Assembly (NCBI GenBank): GCA_963573305.1
Contig: OY754329.1
Span: 149,183,266 to 149,247,265, forward strand
Direction: 5' to 3'
Length of the DNA: 64,000 bases
Source of the DNA: Pyrrhosoma nymphula
Lineage: Eukaryota; Arthropoda; Insecta; Odonata; Coenagrionidae
In this document: positions 1 through 15,100 of the stretch, piece by piece
How positions within the stretch are numbered: position 1 is the first letter of the stretch
Layout: each line of letters begins with the position of its first letter
Translations under genes and position numbers: made by a program
Notes under the pieces: model-generated
Seen by the model: the letters and a program-made list of their open reading frames with translations, nothing else
Databases searched by the model: none
Told to the model about the DNA's origin: nothing

Positions 1-28
1 TATAACAAGCAACAAAACTCAGTTTTAC

Positions 29-150
29 CTGTAGAAGACGTTCTGGACAGAAAGCATTGAGACAATGGTCAGAACTTCATCAGAACATTGGAGGTGAACA
101 GACATTATGAGCATCTTGGAAAGGTTTGGCTCCAAAGGAAATTCTGCCAT
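29..150 (-). CDS. DHX8: DHX8 exon 18 (residues 1046-1085)
   Basis: Encodes MAEFPLEPNLSKMLIMSV, CSDEVLTIVSMLSVQNVFYR, the ratchet-like domain. It ends in phase 2 at TACAG/GTAAAA; the next exon, expected to begin PKDK, is off the left edge. It lies 2 kb from exon 17. Confidence 0.94.
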
Positions 151-3100
151 CTAAAAAGGAAGTACATGAAAATTAACAACAACACCATAAATTATCGTTG
201 TAGAGCCTGAATTGAACAAAATCAAGTCTAAGATGAATTTTAAACAAGTGAATGAAAGTACATATAACAAATGCATATGTTGCAGCTGTTGAGGATTTGG
301 GGCAAAATAATTTCAAGAATGCCACAGAAAATACAAGGAATCAACTTCCTTGAAGAATCTGCTCCACGGGTAGATGACCTCTGAAGCATTCATAGCAATG
401 GAAACCAAAGCATAAACATGTTCTGATACCACCAGAAAGGGAATCCAAATTTATTGCACATTCATCAGTTAATACGTTAAAAGATTAAGTCACCCAGATG
501 AAAATAGTCACTCAAACAATCAGCATATGGCCATGGCCACTTTCATCAGCGGCTAAAAATAGAAATGTGGAAATAAGAAATGGTCATTGCCACTTACCAT
601 CAGGGTTCATTCATGACCATGGCTGTGAACGACCATTTTTGGGTAACCTGACTTAATTGTTATGGCCATATTGGACACTTGAGGCCACCTATGGCCATTC
701 AAGTTCTCAATGGCTATTTTCAACTGGTACCATATTTGCCGGCATATATGAAGCACTTTTTTCCCTCAAAATACACCTAAAATATGGGGTACATTTTATG
801 TTCTCTTATAAAAATTATGAGTTGAAATTTTAGTCAGTCTAAAACTTCTGGTTCATGCATATTAACATACATATAAGTACATACTCTTTTGCATTCTTGT
901 TAGTGGAGTATCCCAGGCTACAAGACGCACTATTTTTTACTTGAAATCACACTAGACATACATCTCCGGAGCTGAGGGCAAAGCTACATTTCCATGTATT
1001 CAAATGTGCATTGCCATCAGGGATGACCAATTCTCTATTTTCACCTCAGACTATTGTGACAGTGAGCTTGAGATACACTCTCCATTAATTTGTGTCTGGG
1101 ATTCGACAACAAATGACTTTAATGTATGTAGTTGCTACTTTGGAGATCATCAATAGGAAGATTCTCCTATAGCTAGACAACGCAAGCTCCTGAAAACATG
1201 TCTACAACCTACATTGACCCAAAAAAGCTTTGTCTTTCTTTTTTTGCATACTACAAGTAAAGCTCAACCATTGGATAAGGGGATTTTTCAAAACTTTAAG
1301 GTTAGTACCGGAGGAGACTTGTACCATACTACCTGCGCTGGATCGGTATGTATACATTTTATGACACTTTCCAGAAATACAAGTTGTCTACATTATAGTT
1401 AGTTCAGTTGTTGATTAAAATTAATCTTCTTTATATTTCTGGGAAGATATGGGGAAAATGAGTCAGGAAATTCCAAAATGGACTATTTTGCAATTTATGC
1501 TGTAGTAGAGAATTGGAAAGCTATTTCCTCCCAAACAATCAGGAACTGCTGGAGAGCGGCAGGATTCCCTTTGTCTGTCACTAATGTGGACGTTTAGTAA
1601 GTAATAAAACACAAAATTGACCAAGAACTTTTTCTTTCATTTACTTTTTTTGTTGTCTAATTAATCTCCAAATTTGCTTCTGTTGTGTGTACAAGACCCA
1701 CTCCATTCTTTTTGTAAATCTTTCCCAGGATTCTGTCTTGGTTTTTCCGACTAGTTCATATTTTTCGATGCTTTTTTTATACTTACATTCAAACATATAC
1801 ATAATTATATGAAATATACAAGGAAAAAGCAGGAGAGAAAAGTAAAACCAGGAGTAACATGCCTTTCCTTAAAAAGCAATGTATTCTCCTGCACATACCA
1901 TCAAAGGTACTCTGGTATTATTTACTTGAAATTAAAAAAAAACAAATCATTGAAGAAGTACAATGATTGATAAAAGATTTAAGACCAGTGAAAATATGTT
2001 GATTGAGTCCACAAAAATATTTACATAGCGATCATAAAATTGACTCATCATTGATGAATGAAATATATTGCAAAGGCAAAGGAGTAAACAATAATCAATA
2101 CATTCATTTACTAACAACTCCCATCACTTTATACAGTTTAATACTAATGACATGAACTTACCCTTCTTCCAAGACGTGTGAGTAATCCTTCATTGTCCAG
2201 AGCACTGAGGGAATGCAACTGCTCCAAAGCCATAATCAAAGATTCTACAGGTGGGGCATCCATAAAATCAAAATGAAGTAAGTCATTAATGCCCATAGTT
2301 TTCAACTGTAATACAGTAGTGGCCAAGTTTGTTCGCTGTATCTCTGGTACAGGTGTAGGTAGCATTTCATCCCTGTATGCTCTCTCTGTATATAAGCGAT
2401 AAGTTTTACCAGGACCAGTCCGACCAGCACGACCTGCTCTCTGCTTCGCTTGAGCCTAAAAGGGAATACATTTTTCATTATAGCAATCTCTGGAACATTA
2501 AATTTATAGCCCAAAACTGATCCTAACATTATTTTCTTGGTATTATATAATTTTGTTTGGCTATATGATTAACAACCAAACCATCAGTCATCCATAAAGG
2601 CAAACTAGGGCAAAATATTTTCAGAACTGATTTCTTGTAATCATTCCATTAAATCAGAACTCCACACTTTTTGAGTGATTTCACGGTTCACAGCTACCAT
2701 GAACCTCACCCGTTCTTTTCCTCAATGCATTTCTGCTCCTCCTCAAGAAACATAAAAGGCTTGGGCACTGGATAACTTCACTTATCATGGTAGACAAAGT
2801 TGGATGGACGAAGTTGGGAGAAGTGCATCAGGACAGATTGGGATATATACATTGGTTGAGAGAGTGAGGAGTGATCTGGAAGGAGTCGCACGAAGGTAGG
2901 CCGAAGAGGTGAGAGTGGACACCGCAACTTACGAGAAAGACTCCGGGTACGCAGAACGATTTTTCCATGACCTTAACTTGTGAGAGCATGGTGCGCTCAT
3001 TGCCCTGAACCAGCTCGAGACGGCAAGATCTCCAAGAAAAGGTCACTGATCCCAATCCACGACCAGGACAGAAGTGCCCCCAAACAGGAAATTGTTTCCC

Positions 3101-6100
3101 TAAAGTTCACAAGTACCTCCCATCCATCCCACCATCAGTCTCAAACCACCCCAGCACATCAAGTAAGATTGTTTAAGAGAGTCCTATGCTATGCAGTTTC
3201 TACCAAAAATACGCAAGCACTGCTAAATGCCACGAGATTAAACCTCCTGCTGAATAGTTATTCTATTGTTCGGTAAGTTAAACTCCTTGAAATTAAGAAG
3301 GTTGGGAAATTAAGAAGGGAAAAAAATAAACTCCTCCTCATGAGTTGCAGTTTATTTTATTTGAATAGTAATAAAATTTAAAAGGGATTTATTTTTTTCT
3401 CCTAATCCCATATTTTCTGGTTGAAGGGATGTGAATTTTTCTATGCCATTAAATATTGATGTTTTCATCTTTAATGACAATACTAGAGTTTTGCTTAATG
3501 GATTGGTGGGTAGTTTGATTACTGAACCATAAAGCACTACATTTAAGCTGAGTCAAATCTTTAAAAATACATTTCTACCAACTGATAAATGTAATTCTTT
3601 GAAAATACAAACCTGTGAAATTGGTGTAACCACCAAGGAATCCATTCCAGTCTTGGAATTATAAACTTTCTGCTTGACAAAGCCAGGATCAACGACATAA
3701 TAAATTCCATCTATAGTCAGTGAAGTTTCAGCAATATTTGTGGCTATCACAACTTTACGGGATCCAGGTGGAGCTGGCTCAAAGATTCGAGTCTGCATTT
3801 CACTAGGAAGTGCTGAGTATACAGGCAAAATGATTAACTCTGGAACATCAGGACCCAGGGACTTCATTCTTTCATAGAGTATCTCACAAGCGGTGTCAAT
3901 TTCCTCTTGACCAGTCAAAAACAATAAAATGTCTCCTAAAAGAGGCCACAACCGACAAAAAAGTGATATTAGTATCTGGAAAAAAAATCACTCTCGACAA
4001 ACTACCAAGCAACAGCTTATTTTTACAAAACAACCGAGGGTAGTATTTCAAAACCACTGAGAGGTGATACACCATAAATCATGCATTATGCAATCAAAAT
4101 ATATTCACTCCATAGTTCATACTAACCAGGAGGTTCTCGCAAGTGTATTTGCATTACAGTGATGAGAGAAGCATCCAAATAATCTGTTTCAGGTTCCTTT
4201 GTATAGAGAACCTCTACAGGAAATGTTCTCCCAGGAATGGTAAAAATTGGCGCTTCAAAGAAATACTGAGAAAATTTGACTGCATCAAGAGTAGCTGAGG
4301 TCACAATTAGCTTCAATTCGGGTCTCTTTTGAACTGCTTGCTTCAGAAGACCTAAAAACAAAATATAATTTCAATAGGATAGATAAAACATGAGTTTAGC
4401 ATTGATACGATTGCTACATATGCATATAATTGGCAAACCTTACCAAACAAGACATCAGTATGAATTGTTCTTTCATGAGCTTCATCCAACATGATGACTG
4501 AATAATTTTTTAAGTCAAGATCCATGAGACACTCTCTCAGTAACATTCCATCAGTCATGTACCTGAAAAAAAATGTATTCATTAAGTCCAGGTGGACAAA
4601 GCACACTATAAAGTCAGCCAGTAGAGGCTCACAGCTTTCCAGATTTGATTGAGGGAACACTGGCAAGAAAATGCAACCATTTTTTTATTATTGTTTGGTA
4701 TTAAGTTTCACACTGCAGGTCTAGCATATTGTTCATGGTCCAGCTAATATTTGCTGATTTTGCTTTAAATATTTAATCACATATATCAATAGATAACCCT
4801 TCATTTTCCCTAGAAGAACATGAGACAGCAAAAATTAAATATTCCTCCTAATCCATTGCTTTACTTCCATCCCTTTTAATTGGTGCAAGCAACACCAGAA
4901 ACTTAACATTGGAAGCCTGGAAAACATATGTAAACATTAATGTAATGCCCAGAAATGAACAAAAAGTCTCCCAATATGTACCACTGGTACAAACTGAAAA
5001 CATGGAAACATAAAGTGTGATTTAAATGACCATATTTGGCAACATATTAGACATATTTTTCTTAAAATAATCGCTTGAAAATCATCTCATATGCAAATGC
5101 GAGTCTTAATGCAGGCTTAAGTCATCCCTAATGCTCACTGCTGTGGGTAAATTTTACCCCAGATGGTCAGTACTACCCAGCCCCACTCAAAAATACAATT
5201 TACTTAAAAGATACAGTGATTGTTATTATTACAACAAGTAATACTGCTTCTGCATTTTAGGAATTTTAAAGGGTACTGATTTTGAGATAATTCATGCTGA
5301 AATAAAGCTCATAACTCACTTGATGACGGTTTCTGGGCTAGTACAGTCTTCAAAACGAATGGTATATCCAACCTCTTGTCCAAGACGACATCCAAATTCT
5401 TCAGCAACTCTCTTGGCCACAGACATAGCTGCAACACGACGTGGCTGAGTACAACCAATTTTACCTAAAAAGAAAAGTTTCATTTACGACCCCAATACAC
5501 TTTTAAAATACAATTTCTCAAATAGGTTATTTGCAGTCACTTAAAATTAAAAGTCATGCCTAGTTTTCCTAGCAAATTTCTATAAATCTAGAATCAGGTT
5601 ACCATTCAAACTGCCCCACCCCCTAACCTCCCAATTGGACATTTAGCGGAACCAGGCACGTAGTCAGGGGGGGGGGGGGGCTTGAGGGGCTTCACCCCCC
5701 CTGAAATTTCAAATCATATTGTTAGTTTAGTTTTATCATGTATTATATTGGATTAAAAATACAAGGGTTCGAGAGGGGAAAAAATATAAGAACAAAGCGT
5801 TTTCTAAAAAAAGTAGCCATAATTGTACCAAAAGAAGACCCCCCAGGCTTCAGAATAAGCAGCCCCCCCAAAAACCAAAATCCTGGCTATGTCACGGAGC
5901 GGAACAAGAAAGAAAGACGTAATTTATACCAGCTAAGAATAACAAACTTAGACCAAAACATTGATAGCATCTCACCAATATTGCACATAGCAAAGAAAGC
6001 ACTCCAAGAATTATGGTGAGATTTAATTATTCGTGGAAACAATACCTAGAGACTCAATTCCATACAACATAGAGGTAATGAATAACTTATATTAAACAGA

Positions 6101-9100
6101 GAATACCAATTAAGTTGGTCTTTCATCACTCACTAGAGTTAAAAATAATTAAAATCAATATTGTATTTCTTTTTAGGTGTGAATCTGGTTACTTTGGGGG
6201 AACTTCAATACACTGAATTAGGACATTTCACCAGGTTTCAATGTACAGACACCACTTCCAAGGTCCACTGCGTAATCTTCTGACCTAGACAGAGGCCTTG
6301 CCTCAGAACTAAAAGAGCTGACAATGACACCTGGCATTTTTGAAAGGCATACTTTTGACTTAATTCTCAAGTAATGCACTCAAATGTGCACTATTATAAA
6401 TGCTAGTATGGTCTCCAAAAACGTCAATACATAAATTATTCTTAAATTTCATAATTACCTCTAGTGGTAAACCCAGCTTCAGCAAGGTACTGAGTAATTT
6501 GTGTAGTTTTACCAGATCCAGTTTCACCAATGACAATTAAAATTTGGTTATCAGTCACAGCCTGAAAAATTAATGAACCAAGAGTTAATTCCAAACAGAT
6601 TCTATGAGCTAAAAACTCAATTCACCTTTCTTAAAACACAATGCATCAATACCTTAATGAGTTCATCTTTCAGTTTGTAAATGGGCAAGCTTTGTCTCTG
6701 CTCCAGCAATGTCATATTAGTTTTTTTACCAAATGAGCTCTTTTTACCACCAATAACATGCTTTTTCCACTCTGGCAGATCCTGGGTGGTTAGCCCAATA
6801 CCTCGCATGTTGGCCGCAAGCGTTCTCCCATCAGCTGAAAAAGTATTATTTTTTTCAACAACAGGAAATGCAGTGTCATAAATGGAAGCCCAACTATCAA
6901 ATTTTTGGCATCTTCCCTTCTATTTACCTTACTTTCCACTCTATTTACCTTTGTCCACCCCACTAGCTCCATGGCAAGAAAATTTTAAAACAGAGAAATA
7001 GTCCTTGTTTAGTAATTAAATAGATGGGAATATGTAGATGCAGTTATTCTCATGAATATACCCCAGCAGAAAAGAAACACTGATTTTAAGTAACTGAATA
7101 CTAGGTACATGGGTGGTAAACTTTGTTGTAAGTCAAGCTGAGAAGGTGTGTTTCTGAAGCACTGATGTTTTGTAACATTGGCATTTAATATTATGTAGTA
7201 CAGTAATACATAACAACATGAGTCAGTTAATGAATAAAAACAAAAAATGTTTATCCTATGAGAAAACTAGGATTTTCACACAAAATTAGGAAACAGGAGA
7301 TTAGGAAAAAAAGCAGAGGGGGGATAAAAACATTAATTCTCATATTTTGGAAAATCAAAGAATTTATGTCTAGATGATAAGTGATAACCCAGATATTAAA
7401 AAACTTGGGAATCAGCAAAATTTTTATCAATTCTAAATGGAAATGTGTTAACATTTTTCCCCCCCATAAAGTTGGTAGCCATCCAATCTTGTAGAGTTTA
7501 GACAAAAGGGATTTGAACTGCAAATGACACACCCAGAGAAAATAAGCATCAATTCTGAAATTTTGCTCTCGATGTGATCAACCTCATTTACTAATCATCC
7601 ACCATCAAACATAATTTTAAGCCAACAGCAAATGCTAAAAGAGAAATTCTTCTTAGTTTTCTTTTAAGAATTGGCTAGCATTAACTAATATGAGATAGTG
7701 AAAGCTACAAACCATCTGGCAGGGGATCAATCCAATTTTTATTCAGTCCTGTTGGAATGGAATCCATTTCTTGTTCCCTTTGCAGCATTTTCTGCTCTCT
7801 CCTCTCCTTAGCTAAAGCACTCTGCATCATTGCAGCCTAAAAAATATTAAACAAAATGTATCCTTTCAAATCTTAGCAAGTAATTAAAATCTTATATAGA
7901 TAACATATTGTTTTAGTATAATTATGCAATCAAATTCTACCTTCAAGCATAATATGTAGTGAAAAATGTGAACAAAGAATACTGTATGATGCAGAACCAT
8001 TAAATAACAATTAATGACATCATATACTCCAGTTTTAACCCACATATTAAGTTTATCATGGTTGTACTACCAAAGAATCAACAATTTTTATTACAAGGGT
8101 AAGCCCCCTATGAAAGTTGGGGCTCGGGAAGGTCCATCCAGTGGCGTAGCCAGGTTTTGGGTCTAGGGGGGGCCAGTTTATAAACTCATAAATTAACCAG
8201 TTTACTAAACTTTACAAATTTTGGTGATGCAATAGGCGGATGAGTTTGTACTAAATACGACAATTGACAACGTATTATACTCATTAATTTATACGTATTT
8301 GGGACTTAAGATTGGAAAAATACACAGCTTAGGGGTGCTAGAACACGGGGCGGGGGGAGGCCTTCGCCCCCCCTGCCCACGCTACTGGGTCCATCAAGGG
8401 AAAGAAAACCTAAGTGTTAAGGGTTTTCATTGTTTTATTTAGCATTCATACCACAGTCATTACAGAACTCCCATACTCGCACAACACTCCAAGACTGCCC
8501 TCCTCCTTGCCTCCTCACAACGTTCGTCTTCCTGCCTGGCATACCCTTGTGACCCCAGTCCGCTCCTCTCATTGGACCCTTTAAACCAATTGCCCCACGT
8601 GAACCACCCGCTCTTTGCCCATGCCTTCTAAGAAATCAATTATCCTGCGATGAGCATAAAGGATCACGAGAGAGAGGAGCCGCAGGACAGCACTCCACTC
8701 CTTACACAAGCACATGATGAATGCCACATAAAAGGGACTGCTATCAATCCCAGATCAATCAATTCTCAATGGTTAAAGGAATTCACAATAATTAAATTAT
8801 ATTTTAAAAATTTCATGAAGTGCTTTATCATATTAAAAAAATTATAAAACTTAATAATTCTCGGAGAATCAAATGCAGGAAATGGAAAAATCCAGTATGG
8901 TAACAGGGGAAGTATGGATTGTGAAAGATAGATGAGAAAGGAGAGAGACTACAGTAAGTCTTTGACTTACGCGGATCCGAGTTACACGGATCCAGAGTTA
9001 CATGGATGTTCAGTAAGGCCGGCGACATGCTTGCGTTTTCTCCACCTTTCTGTTCCCGCGACTCATTGTCAAGCGCGCAAGAGTTGATGCCAAACTACGG

Positions 9101-12100
9101 GCATTCGGAACGCCCACTCTACTATCACATCGTGATAGGCAGCGACACATCCGCCAGTCTGGCAGGCCTCGGTATAGGGAGTGTACATCGGCTATTTGTT
9201 GTGTTGCGCCATAAACATGACATGCAGCACTCTCAAATCTGTTGCTGTTTGCAAGGCTGGCCGGCTCTATAAAAATCTATGTTTTTGACCTATTATTAGC
9301 TGTCCCTGCGACAGAAACGCGAAGAAAACGTAAGCCTGTCACCGGACTGACACGGCATCAACATCTTTTTTTGGTGCTGTTTGACCTCCCCGGGTAAGTC
9401 GATGCATAGTTAATAATCTACTCCATAGATGACGCCTGTTGTGCATAACAGGAAAAGAGAACACGTTCATGCAGCAGACAGACGATCTTATGTTTCCGTT
9501 GTGATTTGATCATTGAGATCGTTATTCATCAGGTTCGAGAAATTTTTCTCATAAAATCATTTAAATCGTTTTATGTGTTTGTTTTGGATACGAACCCTCA
9601 TAATGGCTGAGAAACATAAAGAGTGGTGAGATTTCTATGAGTGGCAAAAAGAAAAGGCAGGCTATAAGTTTGGAAACGAAACTGGAAATAATTAAGAGAC
9701 ATGACAAAGGTGAAAAGTTTGTTGAAATTGCACGTGCTTATGGGATGAATGAGTCAACAGTTAGAACAATTGTACATGATAAAAGTCAAATTAAGAGCAT
9801 ATACCTACGTATTTATTAAGAATTTTTTCCAATTAAGAACAGGCATTCACATGAGTATGATAATTTAAACAAATTTTCAATTTATTCATGTTTTGTGTAA
9901 TTATACTTATTTTAGATTTCAATATCCAGGGAAATAAAGATTGGATTTGTATTACCTACTCTCAGAATTGTCGGATTATGTTAATGTAATGGCCTCTCAA
10001 AAGATGAAATTTTCTGTAATTGTTGCCGATTGCCTCTAATTGCAGTGAAAGCGGCACTGCTAATGGTTCAAAAATGGATAGGTAAGTTGTTGTGTTTCGA
10101 CTTATGCAGATTTTTACATATGTACCTGGAAATTTTTGGGACAAATTAACCACGTAAGTCAAGGACTTACTGTATAATAGTTCTACATCCAAATTAGCCT
10201 AATAGTAACTGACACATTTTTCGACAATCACAGACAAAGAAGATTCACATGGACAATGCCAGAAGAGGATTTCAAACTGATTATATTTCAATGAAACAGC
10301 AATTCATAAATATAGAAAAACTAGCTGGTACCCATCGAAATCGACGGTCAGTAAAGTTTCGCGCTAATTCAGCCTACTTTAGCAACTCTACGCTAGATGG
10401 CGGTGAAATGATTGAAATCTTAAAAATTTGTAAGCTGAATTAGTATCTTTATGGAGAAAAAAAAAGAAGAGTACATATGAAATGACGATACAGTTACAAA
10501 TTCTAGTTGAGTAATTCATTGAAGATGGCATTTAAGGTCCAGCCATCGGCTACAGGACGTCCGGGTGAATCCTCATGAGTGATCTTGACTGTCACGGCAT
10601 CCTTCGATCTAACCCTTGACAGAGCGACGCACAACATTCCATGAGAAAATACGGATTCTGGAAGATAAATGCCTACAGTACCAAGTGTTTGGCCTTGACT
10701 CTTATTCATTGTCATCACAAACGATAATATAATCGGCAATTGAAGCCTCTTGATGGTGAATGGGAAAGTTGAGTCACTTGAAGTGAGTGGAATTCTTGTA
10801 AGAGTATGTACAGTTCCTATGAACTCACCGCTTAAGATTTCGGCATAGATAGTATTCAGATGAAGAGATTTGGTAATCACTCGTGTTCCATTAACTAAAC
10901 CTTTTCTAACATCCAAGTTTCTGATGAGCAAATCAACTGTGCCAGGTTTCAAACGAAGAGTGTGAGGGGGTAAGCCACTCATTTCAATCGAATGTAAGAA
11001 TTCAACTGGATATCGCATGCGTTCGCTCTCATCTTCAGTTACTATAGAATCAAGACTATGGAAAGTCATTTCAGATCCAGGAAACTGTTGGATGATTTTA
11101 TTGTTGATTTACAAGTAATGTGAGTTCTTTGGACATAGTATCGCTTTGCTTTTCAAATTTTGCTTTGACAGGTTTGCAATATCTGGCCTGTAAAGAGGTT
11201 CAATTAAATCTCCATGGCAAAGCATTTCACTTGGAATTTGAATGAAATCGCAGTCCGAAGCATTTGCTGAGCCTTAGCCAACGTCAAGTAGGAAGTGGTT
11301 GAATTCTACCTCACCTGGATTTGTTCGCATGTTTTCTGTCAAGGTGAACTTCTCGAATGAATCCCAAAGAGTGCAGAAGATCAAGCAATTTTCAATTATA
11401 GTAGGTCTAGCAGCATGTGGAACAACTGGTAAAACTTGTTGGAAATCTCCTCCAAGAATCAAGGCCTTGCCGCCAAATGGTATGTCGTTATTTTGAATAT
11501 CTCTCTCTCATCAAGTATAAAGACCTTCGGCAGCACGTTTGCCCATTCTGCCACCCCCCCACTTCACCTCCCCTCCGGGTAGGCAGGTTACCTCTTACTC
11601 AGTTCTAACATCCTGATCGTCTCCAAACCCACCTCGCTACTTTGGGGTCGCTTTTCATCATTCCTTTTTGGACTTTCACCATTCCTCACGCCTGAACCGT
11701 TGGACTTTTTTAATTTTTCTCTTTTGATGGCACATCTACAGACCAATACCTTTCTTTAGACACCTCAACCGAATGTTTATGCCCAGCCGTTCTCTCAATT
11801 TAGTTGCCACAGTAATAAACATGTTTCAAATTAATATATAGATACTGAAATTACTGACAGTGACCAGTTTGGTCATAATGAAATGCCAACTTAAATTTTA
11901 AAAAACTAAAGAGATCAAAAAGAATCATTGGTAGATGGAAATATAGATGGAAACAGCACAGCCATCGGCCTCTCTAAGCACTCTATATGTTCAAAGCAGA
12001 GGATGATAAAAACAATACAGGATTGATTAAAGATAGATTGCAAATGGCAATAAGGTTTTAGCCTTAAAAAAATCAGCACCCCTATCTAGCAATTAACTAT

Positions 12101-15100
12101 AGAAGTAGAAATTAGAGCAATGTCAAAGTTAGGAATTGAAGAGGAATTGCTGGAAAGAGAATAATGCTGAGAGCTCCAAAAAACCTATTGCAGGAATCAC
12201 GACTAACACACCATAGCTCATCAAGTAAAACTTGCTCCTTGATGAACCAGACACAACAGAAATTCCACTCTCAGAAATTTCCAAAAAAACATGTTCAAGG
12301 GTCCAAAGGAAAGCTAGTCATTAATGAAATGGGTCCTACCTGAGCAAGAGATCCATCTGGATTCTTCACAATCCGGACAGGACTAAGATCATGAAGCATT
12401 CTGCCATGTCCTTGAAGAAATGGGGGTTCCTCCTCCACCAGCTCAATTTCAATATCCTCTTCTTCATCACCTTCTTTAGGAAGCAGGCCAGTTTCATCAT
12501 CAAAGTCAGGTAGTTCAGACTTGTCAATACAAGCAGCGGACAGCATCTGCAAAGAAGTATCATGAGCTGTACCTTCCCTTTCAATTTAACTCATGTAAAT
12601 GAAAATTGAGGATAAGACCAAAATAGAGGAGAAAAATGGATAGTAATGGGATAATATTAACCATAGCAGTGAATAGTAAATAAGCGTAAGAATCTGAGCA
12701 ACATTTTTACTATCTCATTAATTTTCTTCACGACTATGTCATTATGGCAGTACAACAACTTAGCAAGGATTGTATGCAACCCACAATGCACCTGCGCCAT
12801 AAATTTTTTCTCTTCAGAAAAACCGTGATACACATTTAAAACGGCAAACTCAGCTTATACATTCAACAAGAGTTTTATGCATTTGCAATTATTTCATTAA
12901 TTTTTCTTTGTGACGATGTATGTACTTCCATTGTTATAGCTCTATTTAGCCACAGTGAGGGCCTTATTCAAGCCACTACACAACTGTGTCGTAAATATTT
13001 TCCGCACCTTGGTGCTATCTAGGTCCTAGTTGAAAAATTATGATCGATATTATTTATTACAAGCAGAGGGAACCAGCTTTGCACAGGAAGCTGTGAATTA
13101 ATGGACCCATTTTGGACTAATGAACCAGGCTAATGTTGGGCAATTTACATTTTCTTGGCTAAAGAAAAAGTTTAAACATGACATGAAATTTGAGGTTTAA
13201 TTTCGAGAACATTTGTAAAATGAAAAGCTATTGATATGGTACTGTCCACTTAATTTTAAATTGACTACAAGTGTTTCGGCTATTTTATTTAGCCATCTTC
13301 AGGTACATTGTGAAGTTTTGAAGAAACAGACATCTGAAGATGGCTAAGTAACAAGCCAAAACACGTGTAGTCAATTTAAAATAAAGTGGACTGCACCATA
13401 TCGATTGCTTTTCATTTTTGATAATGCTGTTCCACCATATCACGCCAGGCACGGTTGACTTCAAGAGAATGTTTTAAATGGCACATTCTATAGATATTTC
13501 AGAAGAAAAGAAAAACAAATGGTTTTAAAAAAAACCACGTACTTTGTGAGATTATTACAATCTGGGTTCAGAAATAATGCTAAATAATATTAATAAGGGC
13601 AAGATGAAGGTGCCCATTAAATTTCAGCGGGGGAAGTAATTTACTTAAATGATTATAGGAATCAATGTGATGCGCTGAATGCAAGTACTATCTATCAGCC
13701 ATTAACCACACGTGGGAACTTCAGAGTAAATAATACCCCTCATGAATTCTCACTGAAATTCACTTACATGTACTGATAATTTTATAAATAATGCACAATT
13801 CGCTGCATTGCATTATGCTTCAAAGAGAATAAATCTTCAAAATATCTCACCAGTTTGAAAAAAACTTATATTTTCATTCAGAGTGAACAATATGTTCCAC
13901 AAAGTTTCTTTATTCAATAAATATCAAAACAAACTATTAGTTAACATAACATGTTAGGTACTTGTACAAATTTATATACCTAGTTCCAGAAATGATGAGA
14001 CATAAAAAAAGTTGGCAAACTCTTAACTATTAACCTAAAGGTAAAACTATATTTAATGATTGTGTATTAGAATCTTCATAATGAAATACAAAGCCAAAAG
14101 ACAGCTTAACAGTGCGGTATGCAAAAAGCTAATGTGAACTCACAGTGACCTTGTATGTATAAATATACATGTATTACTTCAATTATATGTAGCAATGGTC
14201 TCTCCGCAAAATTCATTAATACATATTTAATATCCAATAGTACTGACATTATAATTGAGTAAAAGGTTTTCACAATAATAAATTCAATCCTACTGATCCA
14301 TACCTGTTTGATTTCCCACTTTTCAGGGGAAGATATCCTGTGCACACGCTTGCGGCTTACGCTTTCATCTTCTTCCATTAGAGAAGCATTAAGCTCCAAA
14401 AGAGAGGTTGGGCGATCAGGATTTCGATGAGCTTGCTCTTCATCCCTAAAATAGATTCAGAGACACAGAAAATTAGGAAATGACACAGGAAAAATATTAC
14501 ATTTTAAATAAGAAACCTATGATTCCTATGATACTATTTCTACTTCTTTTCTTTAAATCATGCTAGCATTTTTAAATATTTAATATTTTCAGAGCATCCA
14601 AATGTAATAACGTAAGCATTTAATATCTCCAAAATTGTCCAGACATTAATATTTTGACCCTATCCACTCAAGAACTTTTAATCAAACATAGGGCCAGTTC
14701 TTACTTGTCTTTAGAATGAAGCCGTCCATGAGTTGTTGGGTTAAGATCTTGACCAGTATCTTGATCCACGTCTTTCATTGAAAGAGAAACCTTTTGTCCT
14801 GCAAGAGAAAGAACTTTGACACGAACCCGCTGACCCCTAGCTACTACATCAGCGACATTTGTCACCCTTCCTTCACGTCTGAGCTGAGATATGTGCACTA
14901 ATCCTTCCCATCTCCTTCGAAGACCTTCTAATTGAACAAAACACCCAAATGGCACAATGTTGGCAACTTTTCCGGCGTAAATCTGAAAAATAAAATGCAA
15001 ATCTTTGTGAAACGTACATCAGTTAGAGATGACCAAGTCCAATATGACTACACTTATTACTTATTGTGGATATTACATAAAGACATTAATTTAAAATTTA

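Larger units (their letters stand above)
10321..11510 (-). mobile_element. Helitron fragment with 3' terminus (CTAG preceded by hairpin)
   Basis: Minus-strand remnant of a rolling-circle Helitron. It contains two pieces of a PIF1-type helicase (11274-11462 and 10503-11069) and then a typical Helitron 3' end: a hairpin CCGTCGA-TT-TCGATGG followed by GTACCAGCTAG, with host T next. The final CTAG is at 10321-10324. The Rep nuclease half and 5' end (TC) are missing; the upstream border is near 11510. Confidence 0.82.

Noticed and set aside
2980..3276. 98-codon plus-strand ORF in DHX8 intron 16
   Set aside because: No domain, no splice context and no homology I recognise.
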